Origin: JAFCCL01 sp041645325
GTDB lineage: Archaea; Iainarchaeota; Iainarchaeia; Iainarchaeales; GCA-2688035
Assembly: GCA_041645325.1 (NCBI GenBank)
Contig: JBAZQI010000002.1
Coordinates: 1-64,000, forward strand
DNA: 64,000 bases
Direction: 5' to 3'
Position 1 is the stretch's first letter. Each line of letters opens with the position of its first letter. Both the position numbers and the translations under genes were made by a program. Under the pieces are notes generated by a model. It was not told where the DNA came from. It ran no database searches and was given only the letters and a program-made list of their open reading frames with translations. Positions 15,760 through 24,856 of this stretch are shown here, in pieces.

Positions 15760-16365
15760 TTATCCTGTCCTTTCTTCCACTTCGCCTTCCGGCTCTGTTT
15801 CGCTGAAAACCTGGGCCTGGAACTTGAACACATGCGTTTCTTTTGACTGCCACATGCTTTCCATTAGCCCTGCCTTGGCACAGCATTGCTCCAAGAACTC
15901 CTCGGCATCCCAGCCCTGTTCTGTGGCAACCTGCGGCAGAAGCAGCCCGGAATGCCTGCCCCTCTGCACAATCAGGCCGTCTTCCCCGATTTTGACAAAC
16001 TTCGGCAATTTTTTGCGCTCGCACAGCATCTCTTCAGGCACTGTCAAAACGCTCACTTCAACAATAATGCCATTCAATTCGGTTGACTTCATTGGCGGAA
16101 ACCTCGGGTCATTCAGCGCGGACTCAACAGCCATTTCGGAAACAGCGTTCCAAAGGGACTTCAGGGGATAAGGCATTCCAATGCAGCCCCTGAGCTCTTT
16201 TCCCGGAAAAGAATGCAGTGTCACAAAAACTCCACGCGGCTCAAAAAGCAGCTTGTCATCGCACATCTCCCTTAATCCGCGCCCTGAGGCAAGCGTGTAA
16301 TTTACGCTTTTCCTCGCAAGCTTTACAAGCTCTTCTCCCTGCTTCAAAGAAAGCCTTCCAGGCAT
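15760..16365 (-). CDS. AMMECR1-domain protein
   Basis: Conserved protein of unknown biochemical role found in archaea and eukaryotes. The hallmark LRGCIG motif is present (ELRGCIGMPYPLKSL), preceded by FVTLHSF and followed by NDPRFPPM and EVSVLTVPE, all characteristic of the domain. The ATG at 16365 (MPGRLSLKQGEELVKLAR) is chosen: the open frame reaches 16497, but the extra residues are not part of the domain and would overlap the divergent gene's promoter. 201 aa, normal for archaeal members. Confidence 0.88.
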   Translation of the reverse strand: MPGRLSLKQGEELVKLARKSVNYTLASGRGLREMCDDKLLFEPRGVFVTLHSFPGKELRGCIGMPYPLKSLWNAVSEMAVESALNDPRFPPMKSTELNGIIVEVSVLTVPEEMLCERKKLPKFVKIGEDGLIVQRGRHSGLLLPQVATEQGWDAEEFLEQCCAKAGLMESMWQSKETHVFKFQAQVFSETEPEGEVEERTG

Positions 16366-16481
16366 AGAAAAATATTGGGTGAAAGGGTATTTTACGCTTT
16401 TCCCCGGTCCCTTTTCAATGCCTTCGTTTTTCGCCGAAAACCTTGCCCTGCTTTTAAATGTTTCCGGCAGCGCTTTTTTTA

Positions 16482-19481
16482 ATGCAAAAAAAATCAATTG
16501 CCCTGCTTCTTGCCATTGCCCTTCTCCTTGCCTTAAGCGGCTGCATTGACTCGCTTTCGGCAGAGCAGAGGCAGCTTTGCCTGAGCCTCACCGAAAAAAG
16601 CTATGCCTTTGTGCCGGAATGCAAGGACGAAAAGCAATGCTTTGGCCTGCTTGAAAAAAACCTTTTTGATTTTGACCAAAGCGTTTTCAGCGCCAAAATC
16701 CAAAGCAGGCTCTACAGCTACAAAAACAATACCGCGTCAAGCTGGCTTTACTTCAACAGGGCAAGGCAAAGCATCTCAAACGTGCAAAGAATATGCCAAG
16801 GCAACAAAAGCCTTGCAGGCCTGGTGCAGGAGCTGAACGATTTGACCTTCAATCTGTCAAAGGCGTTTGAGTCTGCGGACAGCGCGAACAGGGAAAGCTT
16901 TGCAATCCTGCTGTTGGAACACGAGGATCTCGAAGCTGAAGACATAGCGCTTGCAAAAGAAGAGCCATTGTTCAATGATTTCGCACTGCTTTCTGAAAAT
17001 CTGAACCAGGTTTCTTCGCCCTCAAAATGCGCAAGCATGGAAAGCTATGCCTGCTTTTACTCCTCGCAGGCCGAAAGCTTTGCCTCTCTCGTCGCCCAAA
17101 CAGGCTTTGAAAAAAGCATTGTTTCCGAAACAAACATTTTTGGCTTGCTGCAGCCCAATTCCTCAAAAATCGCGGAATATGTCCAGGCAAACCTAAAAAT
17201 TCCTTTCATTGAATCAGTGCTGCCATCATTTGTTTCATACCTTTCAACGCTGTTCACGGCAGGCAATGCAATGAATGCGCTTGAAAAAGTTCCGGCATTC
17301 CAATTCCTTCAAACCTACAGCAACTTCATGGGAACAGGCAACAGCTGCCTGTCAAAATTCTCAGGCCTGATGGAACAAAATGCATTGCACAGGAAACAGC
17401 TGATTGAGCGGAACTCACTACTTGAAAAAAAAGCAGTCACAGGCATTGAGGCTGCCAGGCAGAAAACAAGCCTTCTTTTGTCGGAAAAATATAGCGGCTT
17501 TGACCAGGCTTTTTTCCAAAAGCTTTACTCAGGCCTGGGGCAGGAAAGCACGGTTTCGGCGCAAAAATACAGCATGCGCGATTTCGGGGAACTGAGCGCG
17601 CAGGCAGAAACAGAGCTTTCAGGGCTTGAGCAAAGACTGGCCGAACTGCAAAACAGGGACGCGCTTCACCTTCTAAGCCTTGGCGAAAAAACAGCCTTGC
17701 TGAAGCAGCTTAACCTGGAAATAACGGCACTGCAGCAAAACACGGATTACCTTGGCGAGGAAATAATAGGCGGCCTGATTTTGATTTGCGGCGAAAGGCA
17801 TTCTTTCATGGAAAAACAGCTTGAATCAGCGCAACTGCCAGGCGAATACTATTCAAAAGCATCAGACCTGAAGGCAAGGGCAGAATTCAAGCTAGGCCTT
17901 TTTTCCAAGGCAGAAACAAGCGAAGAAAAGCTGTTGCAATGCAGCGAAATGGTTGAAGAATTCTCAAAATTTTCCCTCGCGCTTGAAGACTTTGAAGCAT
18001 ACGAGATTTACGAAGAAACCTCTTTGGAGCAATGCTTTTCATTCCTTGAAACAGCATTCAAAAATGGCGAATCAAGCGGAATTTCCTTTGACGATTTTCT
18101 GCTGCGCTACCACACGCTCACAGGCATTGAAAAGCCCTACTCTGACATCAGCGCCGTGAAAAGAATATGCGTTTCACTGGAAGCAGACATGAAGGCATTC
18201 ATCAGGCAGCAGGCAATCATCCCAAGCATAGAAGAAATCTTTTCCGAGTCATCAAAAATGCTGTCCGCGCTTGAAATTGCGGAAAGCAAAGGCCTTCTCA
18301 CAACCCAAAAAATGAAAACCCTGAAATCCCAAAAAGCATACTTTGACGGCTTTTTCCAGGAAGGCAAACTAAACCTTGAAAAAGCCCTTCCCCTCCTGCC
18401 TGACCTTGGCAAAAGCCTGGCAGAATACGTTTCCATGCTCAAAGAAACCCTTGAACAGGCAATAATCCCCTTCATTGAGCAAAACGCCTCAATTTCACAG
18501 CTTCAAGGCCAAAACTCTGAGGAAATCACCGAAATAACCATTGACAATCCTTTTCACCCGATAACAGGACCCCTCACCCTTTACATTCCATTCGACGGAA
18601 ACCTTGGCGCAAAAACAGCCTCAAGCCCAAACATCCTTTCATTCGCAGGTGACGGCAAAACCATTTCCATCGACCTAAACGGCATGCCTCAAGGAAAAAC
18701 AGTATTGCGCCTCTCCAACGGCACAACCGCGGAAGAAACCAAGCCAATTGAACAGCCGCCGGAAATCCAGCAGATTCAGGAACAGCCAGCCCAAGAAAAC
18801 ACCGGTTCGGAAAAAGTTTCCGGAATATCAAAAAGCATTTCCCTGCTTGAAGCAGAGATTTCCACAGCAGAGGGAACCCTTTCATTCCTCGAAGGCATTT
18901 TCTCAAAGGTTTCGGACGAAGAAATAATTTCCGCAAAATACATCCTGCCAATAAGCAGGGCTGAAATTGACAAGCTCAGGCTGAACCTCAATTCCCTAAA
19001 ATCATTCCTTGAAAAAAAACAGTTGCAGGACTTCAAGGAACTTGCGGAAAAAGGCGACATCGCTGCAGCGCTGAAAAAATCCGAAGGCTTTTCTGCACAG
19101 CTTGAAGAAAACGCAGTTGGGGCAAAAAATATTTCCTCAAGGCTGAACACAGCCCTGAACGCAATAAAGGAAGACGCCGTTGCCTCATTCAATTCAGCGG
19201 CGGAGCAATTCAACCAAAATCCAAACGGCTCGGAAGCAAAGGAAAAACTGGAAAAAGCAGAAAAATTCCTTTTGGACGGAAGCTACATTGAATCAATAAC
19301 CGCATCAAAAAACGCAACAGCCCTGATGGCACTGCCTTCGGTGCAAAACAGCCTGAATCCGGCAATCCTAGCCATTCCCATCGTAGCTTGCGCAGGCCTC
19401 GTGCTCTTTGTCAGATTCAAAAAGGAAAAAAACGCAAAGCAAAAACAAGAGCTTGTGCAAAGAATAGAAAGCAACTGGTAG
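16482..19481 (+). CDS. Large surface lipoprotein with coiled coils and C-terminal membrane anchor
   Basis: 999 aa. The N-terminus MQKKSIALLLAIALLLALSGC is a lipoprotein signal with Cys at the lipobox. The body is Glu/Lys/Ser/Leu-rich and mostly helical with long heptad-like stretches. A short Pro/Glu-rich linker is near residue 750. One hydrophobic helix (AILAIPIVACAGLVLFV) precedes a basic tail, so both ends could be membrane attached. No family is recognised. A TTTTAAATG at about 16452 lies 25-30 nt before the ATG, which fits a leaderless transcript. Confidence 0.7.
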   Translation: MQKKSIALLLAIALLLALSGCIDSLSAEQRQLCLSLTEKSYAFVPECKDEKQCFGLLEKNLFDFDQSVFSAKIQSRLYSYKNNTASSWLYFNRARQSISNVQRICQGNKSLAGLVQELNDLTFNLSKAFESADSANRESFAILLLEHEDLEAEDIALAKEEPLFNDFALLSENLNQVSSPSKCASMESYACFYSSQAESFASLVAQTGFEKSIVSETNIFGLLQPNSSKIAEYVQANLKIPFIESVLPSFVSYLSTLFTAGNAMNALEKVPAFQFLQTYSNFMGTGNSCLSKFSGLMEQNALHRKQLIERNSLLEKKAVTGIEAARQKTSLLLSEKYSGFDQAFFQKLYSGLGQESTVSAQKYSMRDFGELSAQAETELSGLEQRLAELQNRDALHLLSLGEKTALLKQLNLEITALQQNTDYLGEEIIGGLILICGERHSFMEKQLESAQLPGEYYSKASDLKARAEFKLGLFSKAETSEEKLLQCSEMVEEFSKFSLALEDFEAYEIYEETSLEQCFSFLETAFKNGESSGISFDDFLLRYHTLTGIEKPYSDISAVKRICVSLEADMKAFIRQQAIIPSIEEIFSESSKMLSALEIAESKGLLTTQKMKTLKSQKAYFDGFFQEGKLNLEKALPLLPDLGKSLAEYVSMLKETLEQAIIPFIEQNASISQLQGQNSEEITEITIDNPFHPITGPLTLYIPFDGNLGAKTASSPNILSFAGDGKTISIDLNGMPQGKTVLRLSNGTTAEETKPIEQPPEIQQIQEQPAQENTGSEKVSGISKSISLLEAEISTAEGTLSFLEGIFSKVSDEEIISAKYILPISRAEIDKLRLNLNSLKSFLEKKQLQDFKELAEKGDIAAALKKSEGFSAQLEENAVGAKNISSRLNTALNAIKEDAVASFNSAAEQFNQNPNGSEAKEKLEKAEKFLLDGSYIESITASKNATALMALPSVQNSLNPAILAIPIVACAGLVLFVRFKKEKNAKQKQELVQRIESNW

Positions 19482-19482
19482 C

Positions 19483-19705
19483 AAGCCTTTCTTTCTAAAG
19501 AAAGAAAGCCTTGGGAAAGAAAGAGGTTTTTTTGTTGTTGCAAAACCTTAGAGATGCTTTGGCATCTCTTACGGTTTCTGAACCTTATAGGTTCAGAAAA
19601 AACCTTGGGAAAGAAAGTTTCCCTGTTTTCGCCAGTCCCAAGCAAAGCATGGCTTTGCGGGCCTCGTACCCTGCAGGGCACTCGGTTTTGGAAAAAGGCT
19701 TTTTC
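19483..19705. repeat. Mosaic hairpin island 1
   Basis: Intergenic block of self-complementary modules. The first is AAGC-CTTTCTTTCT-aa-AGAAAGAAAG-C-CTT (19483-19512), a 10-bp stem plus an outer AAG/CTT pair with a C-C mismatch. Then come AGAGATGC-tttg-GCATCTCT, TCTGAACC-ttata-GGTTCAGA and GCAAAGC-atg-GCTTTGC. Positions 19542-19612 match 32466-32536 with two differences in 71 nt. The modules lie between two convergent genes and could also end transcripts. Confidence 0.85.
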
Positions 19706-19712
19706 CGCCTGC

Positions 19713-20936
19713 TTACCCTGTTTTCATTATGTAAACATAAACCGCTATGGCAACAAGCACAAGTGCAATGCCGACATAAATCAACGGGTTTATTTCCGGC
19801 TGGCTGAACTCAACAAAGCTGTCCTGGCACTGGCTCTCCGAAATGTTTACGTCCGTGTATGTTATTGTGCAGCTTATCGGGAACTTTCCGGCTTCGCCGC
19901 TGTTTACCGAAAAGTTCACGTACTTTGTTTCCTTTGGCTGTATTGACCCAATGCCGGCTTCGCCGCCTGTTGTTTCAGTTGCGGAATTTATCCTGATGCC
20001 TAAATCATACAATGGATCAAGGCCTATGTTTTTCACGGCGAGCGTCAATTCAATGGGCTGGCCCACAAAAGCGTTTTCCTCTTTCTTAACAATAAACGCC
20101 TCTATTTTCCTCTCAGGCTGCCTCACATCCAAGGAAACAAGGTTGCTGAATTTTGCCTCCTGTTCCTCGAATTCGTTTTCATAGTAAACTATTGCAGGCG
20201 GCAAAGTCATGTGCACCGGAACACGGGGCTTGACAACATAGCTTATTTCAACTGTTTCGCCTGGCTTCACCAAGCCTGTGAAATATGTATCCCCTTCAAC
20301 AACAGAAAAGGCATTCTTGTCCTCTGCAAGAGGCCTTGCAAATTCAACCCTTGCATTGGTCACAGCGCTACCCTCATTATGTAGAAGTATTGTTATTGTT
20401 GTTTTTTCGCCTATCACAAGCCCGGTTTTTTCGGCATCCATCCTGAAAGCATTTTCCCCTGAAAAATCGGCAGTCTTGTAAAGCCCGACACCAGAACCGC
20501 TTTTGAGCTTAATGCTTGTTATAGTGTTGCCTGTCCCAAGGCAAACCTTGATTCTGTTTTCCTCTTCCCTCAATGCATTTTTAGGCAGGAAAAGCCTCTC
20601 CCAGCAAACCCCTTCTTTGCACTTGAAATCCCCCGCAGAGGCATAATTCTCGGCAATAACCTTGCCGTTTAAAAAGGCATTAACGTCTATCTTTCCTTCC
20701 TGCACAGGCCCAAATTCAAGGCCTATTGACGCAATCGGGTAGATTTCCCTGTTTTCAATTGCAATATCGGCAGGGTAAATGAATTCAGCCTCAAAGCAGC
20801 CTGTATGCCCAGCAGGGCCGTCAACCAAAAAGTCCTCATAACCCATTTCCCCAAAGCTTCTCTCATAAACGGCTTCGCCAAAAGCCGTTGGCAGAACCAG
20901 AAGCGCAACCAATGCGGCAAAAAAACACTTATTCAT
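19713..20936 (-). CDS. Secreted CARDB/S-layer-like protein with C-terminal membrane anchor
   Basis: 407 aa. A signal peptide (FFAALVALLVLPTAFG) leads to an N-terminal beta domain with two Cys pairs and two Ig-like repeats of the CARDB/COG1361 type (NEGSAVTNARVEF and VKNIGLDPLYDLGI). A terminal transmembrane helix (LIYVGIALVLVAIAVYVYI) follows. It is likely exposed on the cell surface as an envelope or adhesion protein; the function is not known. The ATG overlaps the stop of the upstream kinase gene (ATGA), so the two are probably co-transcribed. Confidence 0.75.
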   Translation of the reverse strand: MNKCFFAALVALLVLPTAFGEAVYERSFGEMGYEDFLVDGPAGHTGCFEAEFIYPADIAIENREIYPIASIGLEFGPVQEGKIDVNAFLNGKVIAENYASAGDFKCKEGVCWERLFLPKNALREEENRIKVCLGTGNTITSIKLKSGSGVGLYKTADFSGENAFRMDAEKTGLVIGEKTTITILLHNEGSAVTNARVEFARPLAEDKNAFSVVEGDTYFTGLVKPGETVEISYVVKPRVPVHMTLPPAIVYYENEFEEQEAKFSNLVSLDVRQPERKIEAFIVKKEENAFVGQPIELTLAVKNIGLDPLYDLGIRINSATETTGGEAGIGSIQPKETKYVNFSVNSGEAGKFPISCTITYTDVNISESQCQDSFVEFSQPEINPLIYVGIALVLVAIAVYVYIMKTG

Positions 20937-21427
20937 AACACAGCCCCCTTTTCTTTTAACCCCTGTACTATTCTATCCAATGTTTCTTTTATACTTTTCC
21001 CGCCCTGCACTTCAACAATCTTTTCTCCGGGATAGTTCCCGAGCAAGTGCTTTTTGCAGTAATCACTGCCCTCGCAGAAAACATTGTCCTGCACCTTTTC
21101 CTCGCTGTAATTCCTTGCCTGCAGCCTTGCCTCCAAAACAGCAGGGTCAACCCTGATAAGCACAACGAAATCTGCTTTTGTCTTGAGCTCGCACAAAAGA
21201 TGGCCCTCAATTACCACGCTTTTTTCCCTTGAAAAAAGCCAGTCAAGGGCCTTTGCAAAGGACTGCAATGGAATCACAAGCTCGTTCTCATCAGGGTCAA
21301 ATTTTCCTATTTTTTGCTCCAGGGCAAACTGCTTTTCATTGAGAACAGCGCAGCCAAGTTTCTTGCCAAGCGCCCTTGCCACGCTTGTTTTTCCAACGCC
21401 AGGGCTCCCTGTAATTATGATGTGCAT
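20933..21427 (-). CDS. AK6/Fap7-type adenylate kinase
   Basis: P-loop NMP kinase of the Fap7/AK6 group, which in archaea and eukaryotes also helps final maturation of the small ribosomal subunit. The P-loop GSPGVGKTS is at residues 7-15. VVIEGHLLCEL and the LIRVDPAVLEARLQARNYSEEKVQDN lid region (EKVQDN being characteristic) are present. 164 aa fits the family. It overlaps the next gene by 4 nt. Confidence 0.85.
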   Translation of the reverse strand: MHIIITGSPGVGKTSVARALGKKLGCAVLNEKQFALEQKIGKFDPDENELVIPLQSFAKALDWLFSREKSVVIEGHLLCELKTKADFVVLIRVDPAVLEARLQARNYSEEKVQDNVFCEGSDYCKKHLLGNYPGEKIVEVQGGKSIKETLDRIVQGLKEKGAVL

Positions 21428-22064
21428 TCAAAGAGAATTTGCCTGGAAAAGGAATTTAAACCAGGTTGAAACCCAAAAACAGGTTCTCATCATCATGCAC
21501 GATGATGTAATAGCAAAAAAACCGCAATCTTCCCAACCAAAAATAGGGGTGAAGGGCATTACCGCCTGCAGCGCTTAGCGAAAGCAGTTTCGCTGTCAGA
21601 CCTGGTAATGCCCCCTTTGCTTAGAGTCTTGCCTAGCTCAGATGCCTTTTCAGAACTAAGTTCAGCCACTTCAAAATGGCCTTCGTTTGTTCCCATATAT
21701 GATCCCTTCGCAAAGCACAACTATTATGCGCAACCCCCTATAAATACTTTTCGGTAAACAAGCTCAAATTGGGCTTTTTTTTAAGTATCTTGAAAAAATT
21801 GGCTTTTGTTTCAAAAAAGAAGCCTGTATAAGGCTTATTTTTTATGTATACTTGCCTTTTTTTGAAATTTTTTTTTTAAAAAATTTTTGGCCAAAAATGG
21901 CGTTATGTAGAAAAGGCTTTAAAGGAAAGAATCTGTTTCTTTAGTAGAGAATGCGTACTTGCTTGTGGCCTATAAAGTTTATACATTGCCACTTTTTTTT
22001 GATGAAACTTTTTCCAAAAGTTTCTTGTGCTTAGTTTTAGCGTGTTGCCTGCAGAATAAGCCCT
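21428..22064. other. 637-bp intergenic region with a structured segment and A+T-rich tract
   Basis: The longest gap in the window. It holds a possible 45-codon minus-strand ORF (21559-21696) whose 3' part forms nested hairpins. It also has a TATA box at about 21739-21746 and hairpins AAGCCT...AGGCTT near 21811 and GAAACTTTT-tcc-AAAAGTTTC near 22003. One copy of TTTCTACATAA is on the minus strand (21903-21913). The stretch 21760-21900 is strongly A+T-rich. The hairpin near 21811, followed by a T run on the minus strand, could terminate fttA transcripts. Confidence 0.5.
21559..21696 (-). CDS. Possible 45-residue small protein (or structured RNA)
   Basis: ATG at 21696 to TAA at 21559, 45 codons, hydrophilic, with an acidic N-terminal half and a basic C-terminus (AFAKRCRR). 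Support comes from a TATA box TATTTATA on the minus strand about 45 nt upstream and a GGGATCA stretch 4-10 nt before the ATG. Against this, the last 60 nt form a 10-bp inverted repeat (GGGCATTACC/GGTAATGCCC) enclosing AGCGAAA-ctgc-TTTCGCT, which could mean a non-coding RNA instead. No family is recognised. Confidence 0.35.
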   Translation of the reverse strand: MGTNEGHFEVAELSSEKASELGKTLSKGGITRSDSETAFAKRCRR

Positions 22065-23957
22065 TTATTTTAGCCTTATGGCTTCAAGGTTGTTTGGCGA
22101 GATTGCATTGAGCTTGAACCTTGCGCTTATTGCCCTTGCGAATTCCATGGCCCTTGTCCTTTCGCCGTGGTTTATCAGGGCCTTTTTTGGCTTCGGCTTC
22201 AGGTTGCGCACATATGCAAGCAACTGGTCCCTGTCACTGTGCCCTGAAAAGCCTTCCACTGTTTCAATCCTCATGTTGACATTAAGTGCCCTTGTCCTGC
22301 CGTGCTCGTCAGTTTTTGGCAGCATTTTCAGGCCTCCCTGTATTTTTCTTCCAAGGCTTCCTTCTCCCTGGTAACCCACAAAGATGAGGCAATTTTTTTC
22401 GTCTTCCGCCATCTTGTAGAAGTAATCAAGGCTTGCGCCGCCTGTGAGCATTCCGCTGCTTGCAATTATTATCGCGCCTTTTTCCTGAAGCACCTCTTCG
22501 CGCTTTTTGCCGTTCATTGACTCGAATACGTCCGCAGTGAACGGGCTGTCGTTCTGCAGTATGCGCCTTTGCACGCCTTTCCTCATATATTCCGGGTAAG
22601 CAGTGTGGATTGCGCTTGCCTCGTTTGTCATTCCGTCAACGTAGCATTTTGCGTCAAGCAGGCCGTTCCTGTAAAAATTTTCCAGCACAAGCATTATTTC
22701 CTGGCCCCTTCCGACCGCAAAAACAGGTATCAGGGTGTTTCCGTCCCTTTCAATTGTTTCCTTGACAACGCGCAAAAGCCTGTCCTCGGCATCCTGCCTG
22801 TCCGGCTGTATTGAATCATTGCCGCCGTAAGTGCTTTCAATTATGAGGCTTTCAAGCCTTGGGTAATGCATGTCAACATTGTTGAACAATCTTGTAAAGC
22901 CGTATTTTATGTCGCCGGTGTACACAAGATTGTGTGCGCCCTCGCCTATGTGCATGTGCACAGAAGCCGAGCCCAGAATGTGCGCCGCATTGTGCAGGGT
23001 AAGCCTCATGTCAGGCGCAATGTCAGTTACCTCGCGGTATTCCCTTGGAATGCAGTACTTGAGCATTGTCTTGACATCTGTTTCATTGTAAGGCGCTTCC
23101 TTGCCCTCTTTTGTCAAAACATCAATGTAATCGAATTGCAGCAATGTCATCAAATCCCTGGTGGGCGGCGTGCAGTACACAGGCCCCTGATAGCCGCTTT
23201 TGAACAGGAATGGTATGAAGCCTGAGTGGTCCAAATGCGCGTGCGTTACGACAACGGCGTCAATTTCACTCAATGGCAAATGCAATATATTAAGGTATGG
23301 GAATGCGTCGCCGTTTCCCGCAACATCTATGCCGCAGTCAAGCAATACCTTTGTGTGCGGCGTTTCAAGAAAAATGCAGCTCCTGCCGACCTGTTTGAAG
23401 CCGCCAAGCGCAACCACCCTGCACCAGTCCCTTGGGCTCTGGTCTATGTCTGCATAAATCTTTTCCGCGGTTTCCTTGAGGATTTTTTTCCTTTCGGCGC
23501 TGTTCTTGTGCAGCTGGTTTCTTATGCCCTTGAGTATATCAGAGGGCTGTGTCGGTGCCCTGATTATATTAGGCGTCCAGCCTGTTTCAAGTATTATGCG
23601 CTTGCTTGTTTCTCCGCCTTTTCCTATAACAAGCCCAGGCTTTATTGACTCAATGGTTATTTCCGAAAAAGCAGGGTCAAAGTAAATGTCCTTTATGTCC
23701 GCGCCCTCCGGAACTATCTGCTTCACTTTTTCCGTTGCCTCTTTTTCATCCATCAGGAGGCTTTTGTCGGTTCTGATGTTTACCCTTTTCTTCAGTTCAA
23801 AGGCAGTTTTTGCCACAAAGTTTTCGTTTTCGAAAAATGCGCCAGGGTTTTTGGTGTAAATGGCAACCTCTGGCCCTTCCATTTCAATCTTTGTGACTTG
23901 GCACTTTTCAGGCAAAATGCTCTGAATAGTTTCCTTTATCCGGTCTATAGTACTCAT
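22065..23957 (-). CDS. fttA: Transcription termination factor FttA (aCPSF1), KH/beta-CASP ribonuclease
   Basis: Archaeal homologue of CPSF73 that ends transcription at U-rich sites by endonuclease and 5'-3' exonuclease action on nascent RNA. Domain order: two N-terminal KH-like domains (about residues 1-145, with KPGLVIGKGGETSKR in the second), a metallo-beta-lactamase domain with HAHLDHSG (about residue 239) and a beta-CASP domain. Distal motifs are GDIKYG, SSGMLTGG and GFSGHSDRDQ. The final conserved His lies in INHGE. 630 aa is the standard length. It is very widely conserved in archaea. Confidence 0.95.
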   Translation of the reverse strand: MSTIDRIKETIQSILPEKCQVTKIEMEGPEVAIYTKNPGAFFENENFVAKTAFELKKRVNIRTDKSLLMDEKEATEKVKQIVPEGADIKDIYFDPAFSEITIESIKPGLVIGKGGETSKRIILETGWTPNIIRAPTQPSDILKGIRNQLHKNSAERKKILKETAEKIYADIDQSPRDWCRVVALGGFKQVGRSCIFLETPHTKVLLDCGIDVAGNGDAFPYLNILHLPLSEIDAVVVTHAHLDHSGFIPFLFKSGYQGPVYCTPPTRDLMTLLQFDYIDVLTKEGKEAPYNETDVKTMLKYCIPREYREVTDIAPDMRLTLHNAAHILGSASVHMHIGEGAHNLVYTGDIKYGFTRLFNNVDMHYPRLESLIIESTYGGNDSIQPDRQDAEDRLLRVVKETIERDGNTLIPVFAVGRGQEIMLVLENFYRNGLLDAKCYVDGMTNEASAIHTAYPEYMRKGVQRRILQNDSPFTADVFESMNGKKREEVLQEKGAIIIASSGMLTGGASLDYFYKMAEDEKNCLIFVGYQGEGSLGRKIQGGLKMLPKTDEHGRTRALNVNMRIETVEGFSGHSDRDQLLAYVRNLKPKPKKALINHGERTRAMEFARAISARFKLNAISPNNLEAIRLK

Positions 23958-24050
23958 CTAAGAATTCCTCTCGCGCCCCTGGTTCTTTTTCTGAAAAAAA
24001 ACCAAAGGCAAAATTGTTCTCTTTATTTTGCAAAAATCCCTTTTCGGGAG

Positions 24051-24692
24051 TTAAGCGTTTTTTGGCATGTACTTTTGGACCTCTGTTTCGGAGAGCTCCC
24101 TTATGCCTTTCTTGCTTATTACCATGACTGAAACGCTTTTTCCGCCGCTGTAGATGTCACGCTTTCTTCCGGCGTTAACAGCCTTTATTGCCAGCGCTAC
24201 TCCCTCTTCTTCAGTCATTCCTTTTTTGTAATTCTGGTCCAAGGTTGTCATTGCCGGCTCGGTTCCGGAACCTGAAACAGCAAACTTATCCCTTTTGAGT
24301 ACGCCGCCGTAGGGCGTCAGCTCAAAAATTTCCGGGCCGTTGTTTATTCCGCCCAAAACAAACTGGGCTGCAAAAGGATAATACCTGTTGGCGTTCAAAA
24401 CGCTTGAAAGGTATGTAACAATCGCATTCGGCGTAATCTTCGTGTCCCTTTCTATTTCATAAAGCCTTGCATGGCTCTTCAAAAACCTCACAAGCGTCAA
24501 ACTGTCCCCGACAGCGCCGGCATTTGTCACGGCAATTGTTTCAGTAATCTTGTAAATCTTCTGGCTTTCCTCATCATATGCAATATGGCCCATGCTTGCC
24601 CTCATGTCCGCTGCCAAAACCACGGAATCCGTGGTAATCAATCCGACAGTAGTAGTCCCTGTCTTGAAATCTTTTATATCAGAATTTTCCAT
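24051..24692 (-). CDS. psmB: Proteasome beta subunit
   Basis: Catalytic subunit of the 20S proteasome. A 12-residue propeptide (MENSDIKDFKTG) precedes the mature TTTVG, making Thr13 the nucleophile. The mature-chain Asp17-type residue (AADMRAS) and Lys33-type residue (QKIYKI), and the GSG...SGS pattern, are in place. 213 aa is typical. A TATA box (TTTATAAA, 24758-24765) lies upstream and directly abuts a hairpin element. GGTGGG sits close before the ATG. Confidence 0.95.
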   Translation of the reverse strand: MENSDIKDFKTGTTTVGLITTDSVVLAADMRASMGHIAYDEESQKIYKITETIAVTNAGAVGDSLTLVRFLKSHARLYEIERDTKITPNAIVTYLSSVLNANRYYPFAAQFVLGGINNGPEIFELTPYGGVLKRDKFAVSGSGTEPAMTTLDQNYKKGMTEEEGVALAIKAVNAGRKRDIYSGGKSVSVMVISKKGIRELSETEVQKYMPKNA

Positions 24693-24763
24693 TCACTACC
24701 CACCAAAAAATCTAAGACAAACAGAACAGTTCTCTGAAAAACTTCTATAGGCAAATCTTTATA

Positions 24764-24830
24764 AAGCCTTTTCTTTTGCTACCGCAAAAGAAAAGCCTTG
24801 GGAAAAGAAAGCTTTTCGCTTCGCGAAAAG
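24764..24830. repeat. Mosaic hairpin island 2, next to the psmB promoter
   Basis: Two hairpins in tandem. The first (24764-24799) has constant AAG/CTT ends, a C-C mismatch and a perfect 12-bp stem CTTTTCTTTTGC around tacc. The second is CTTTTCGC-ttc-GCGAAAAG (24812-24830). Between them is the CTTGGGAAA linker also seen in the other islands. The left arm touches the psmB TATA box. Confidence 0.85.
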
Positions 24831-24856
24831 AGGCCTTAGGCAACTTTTTTCCAGCC

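Noticed and set aside
21428..22064. tRNA, RNase P RNA or SRP RNA in the longest gap
   Set aside because: No T-loop consensus, RNase P core motif or SRP tetraloop arrangement was found; only the nested hairpin at 21.55-21.62 kb is structured.
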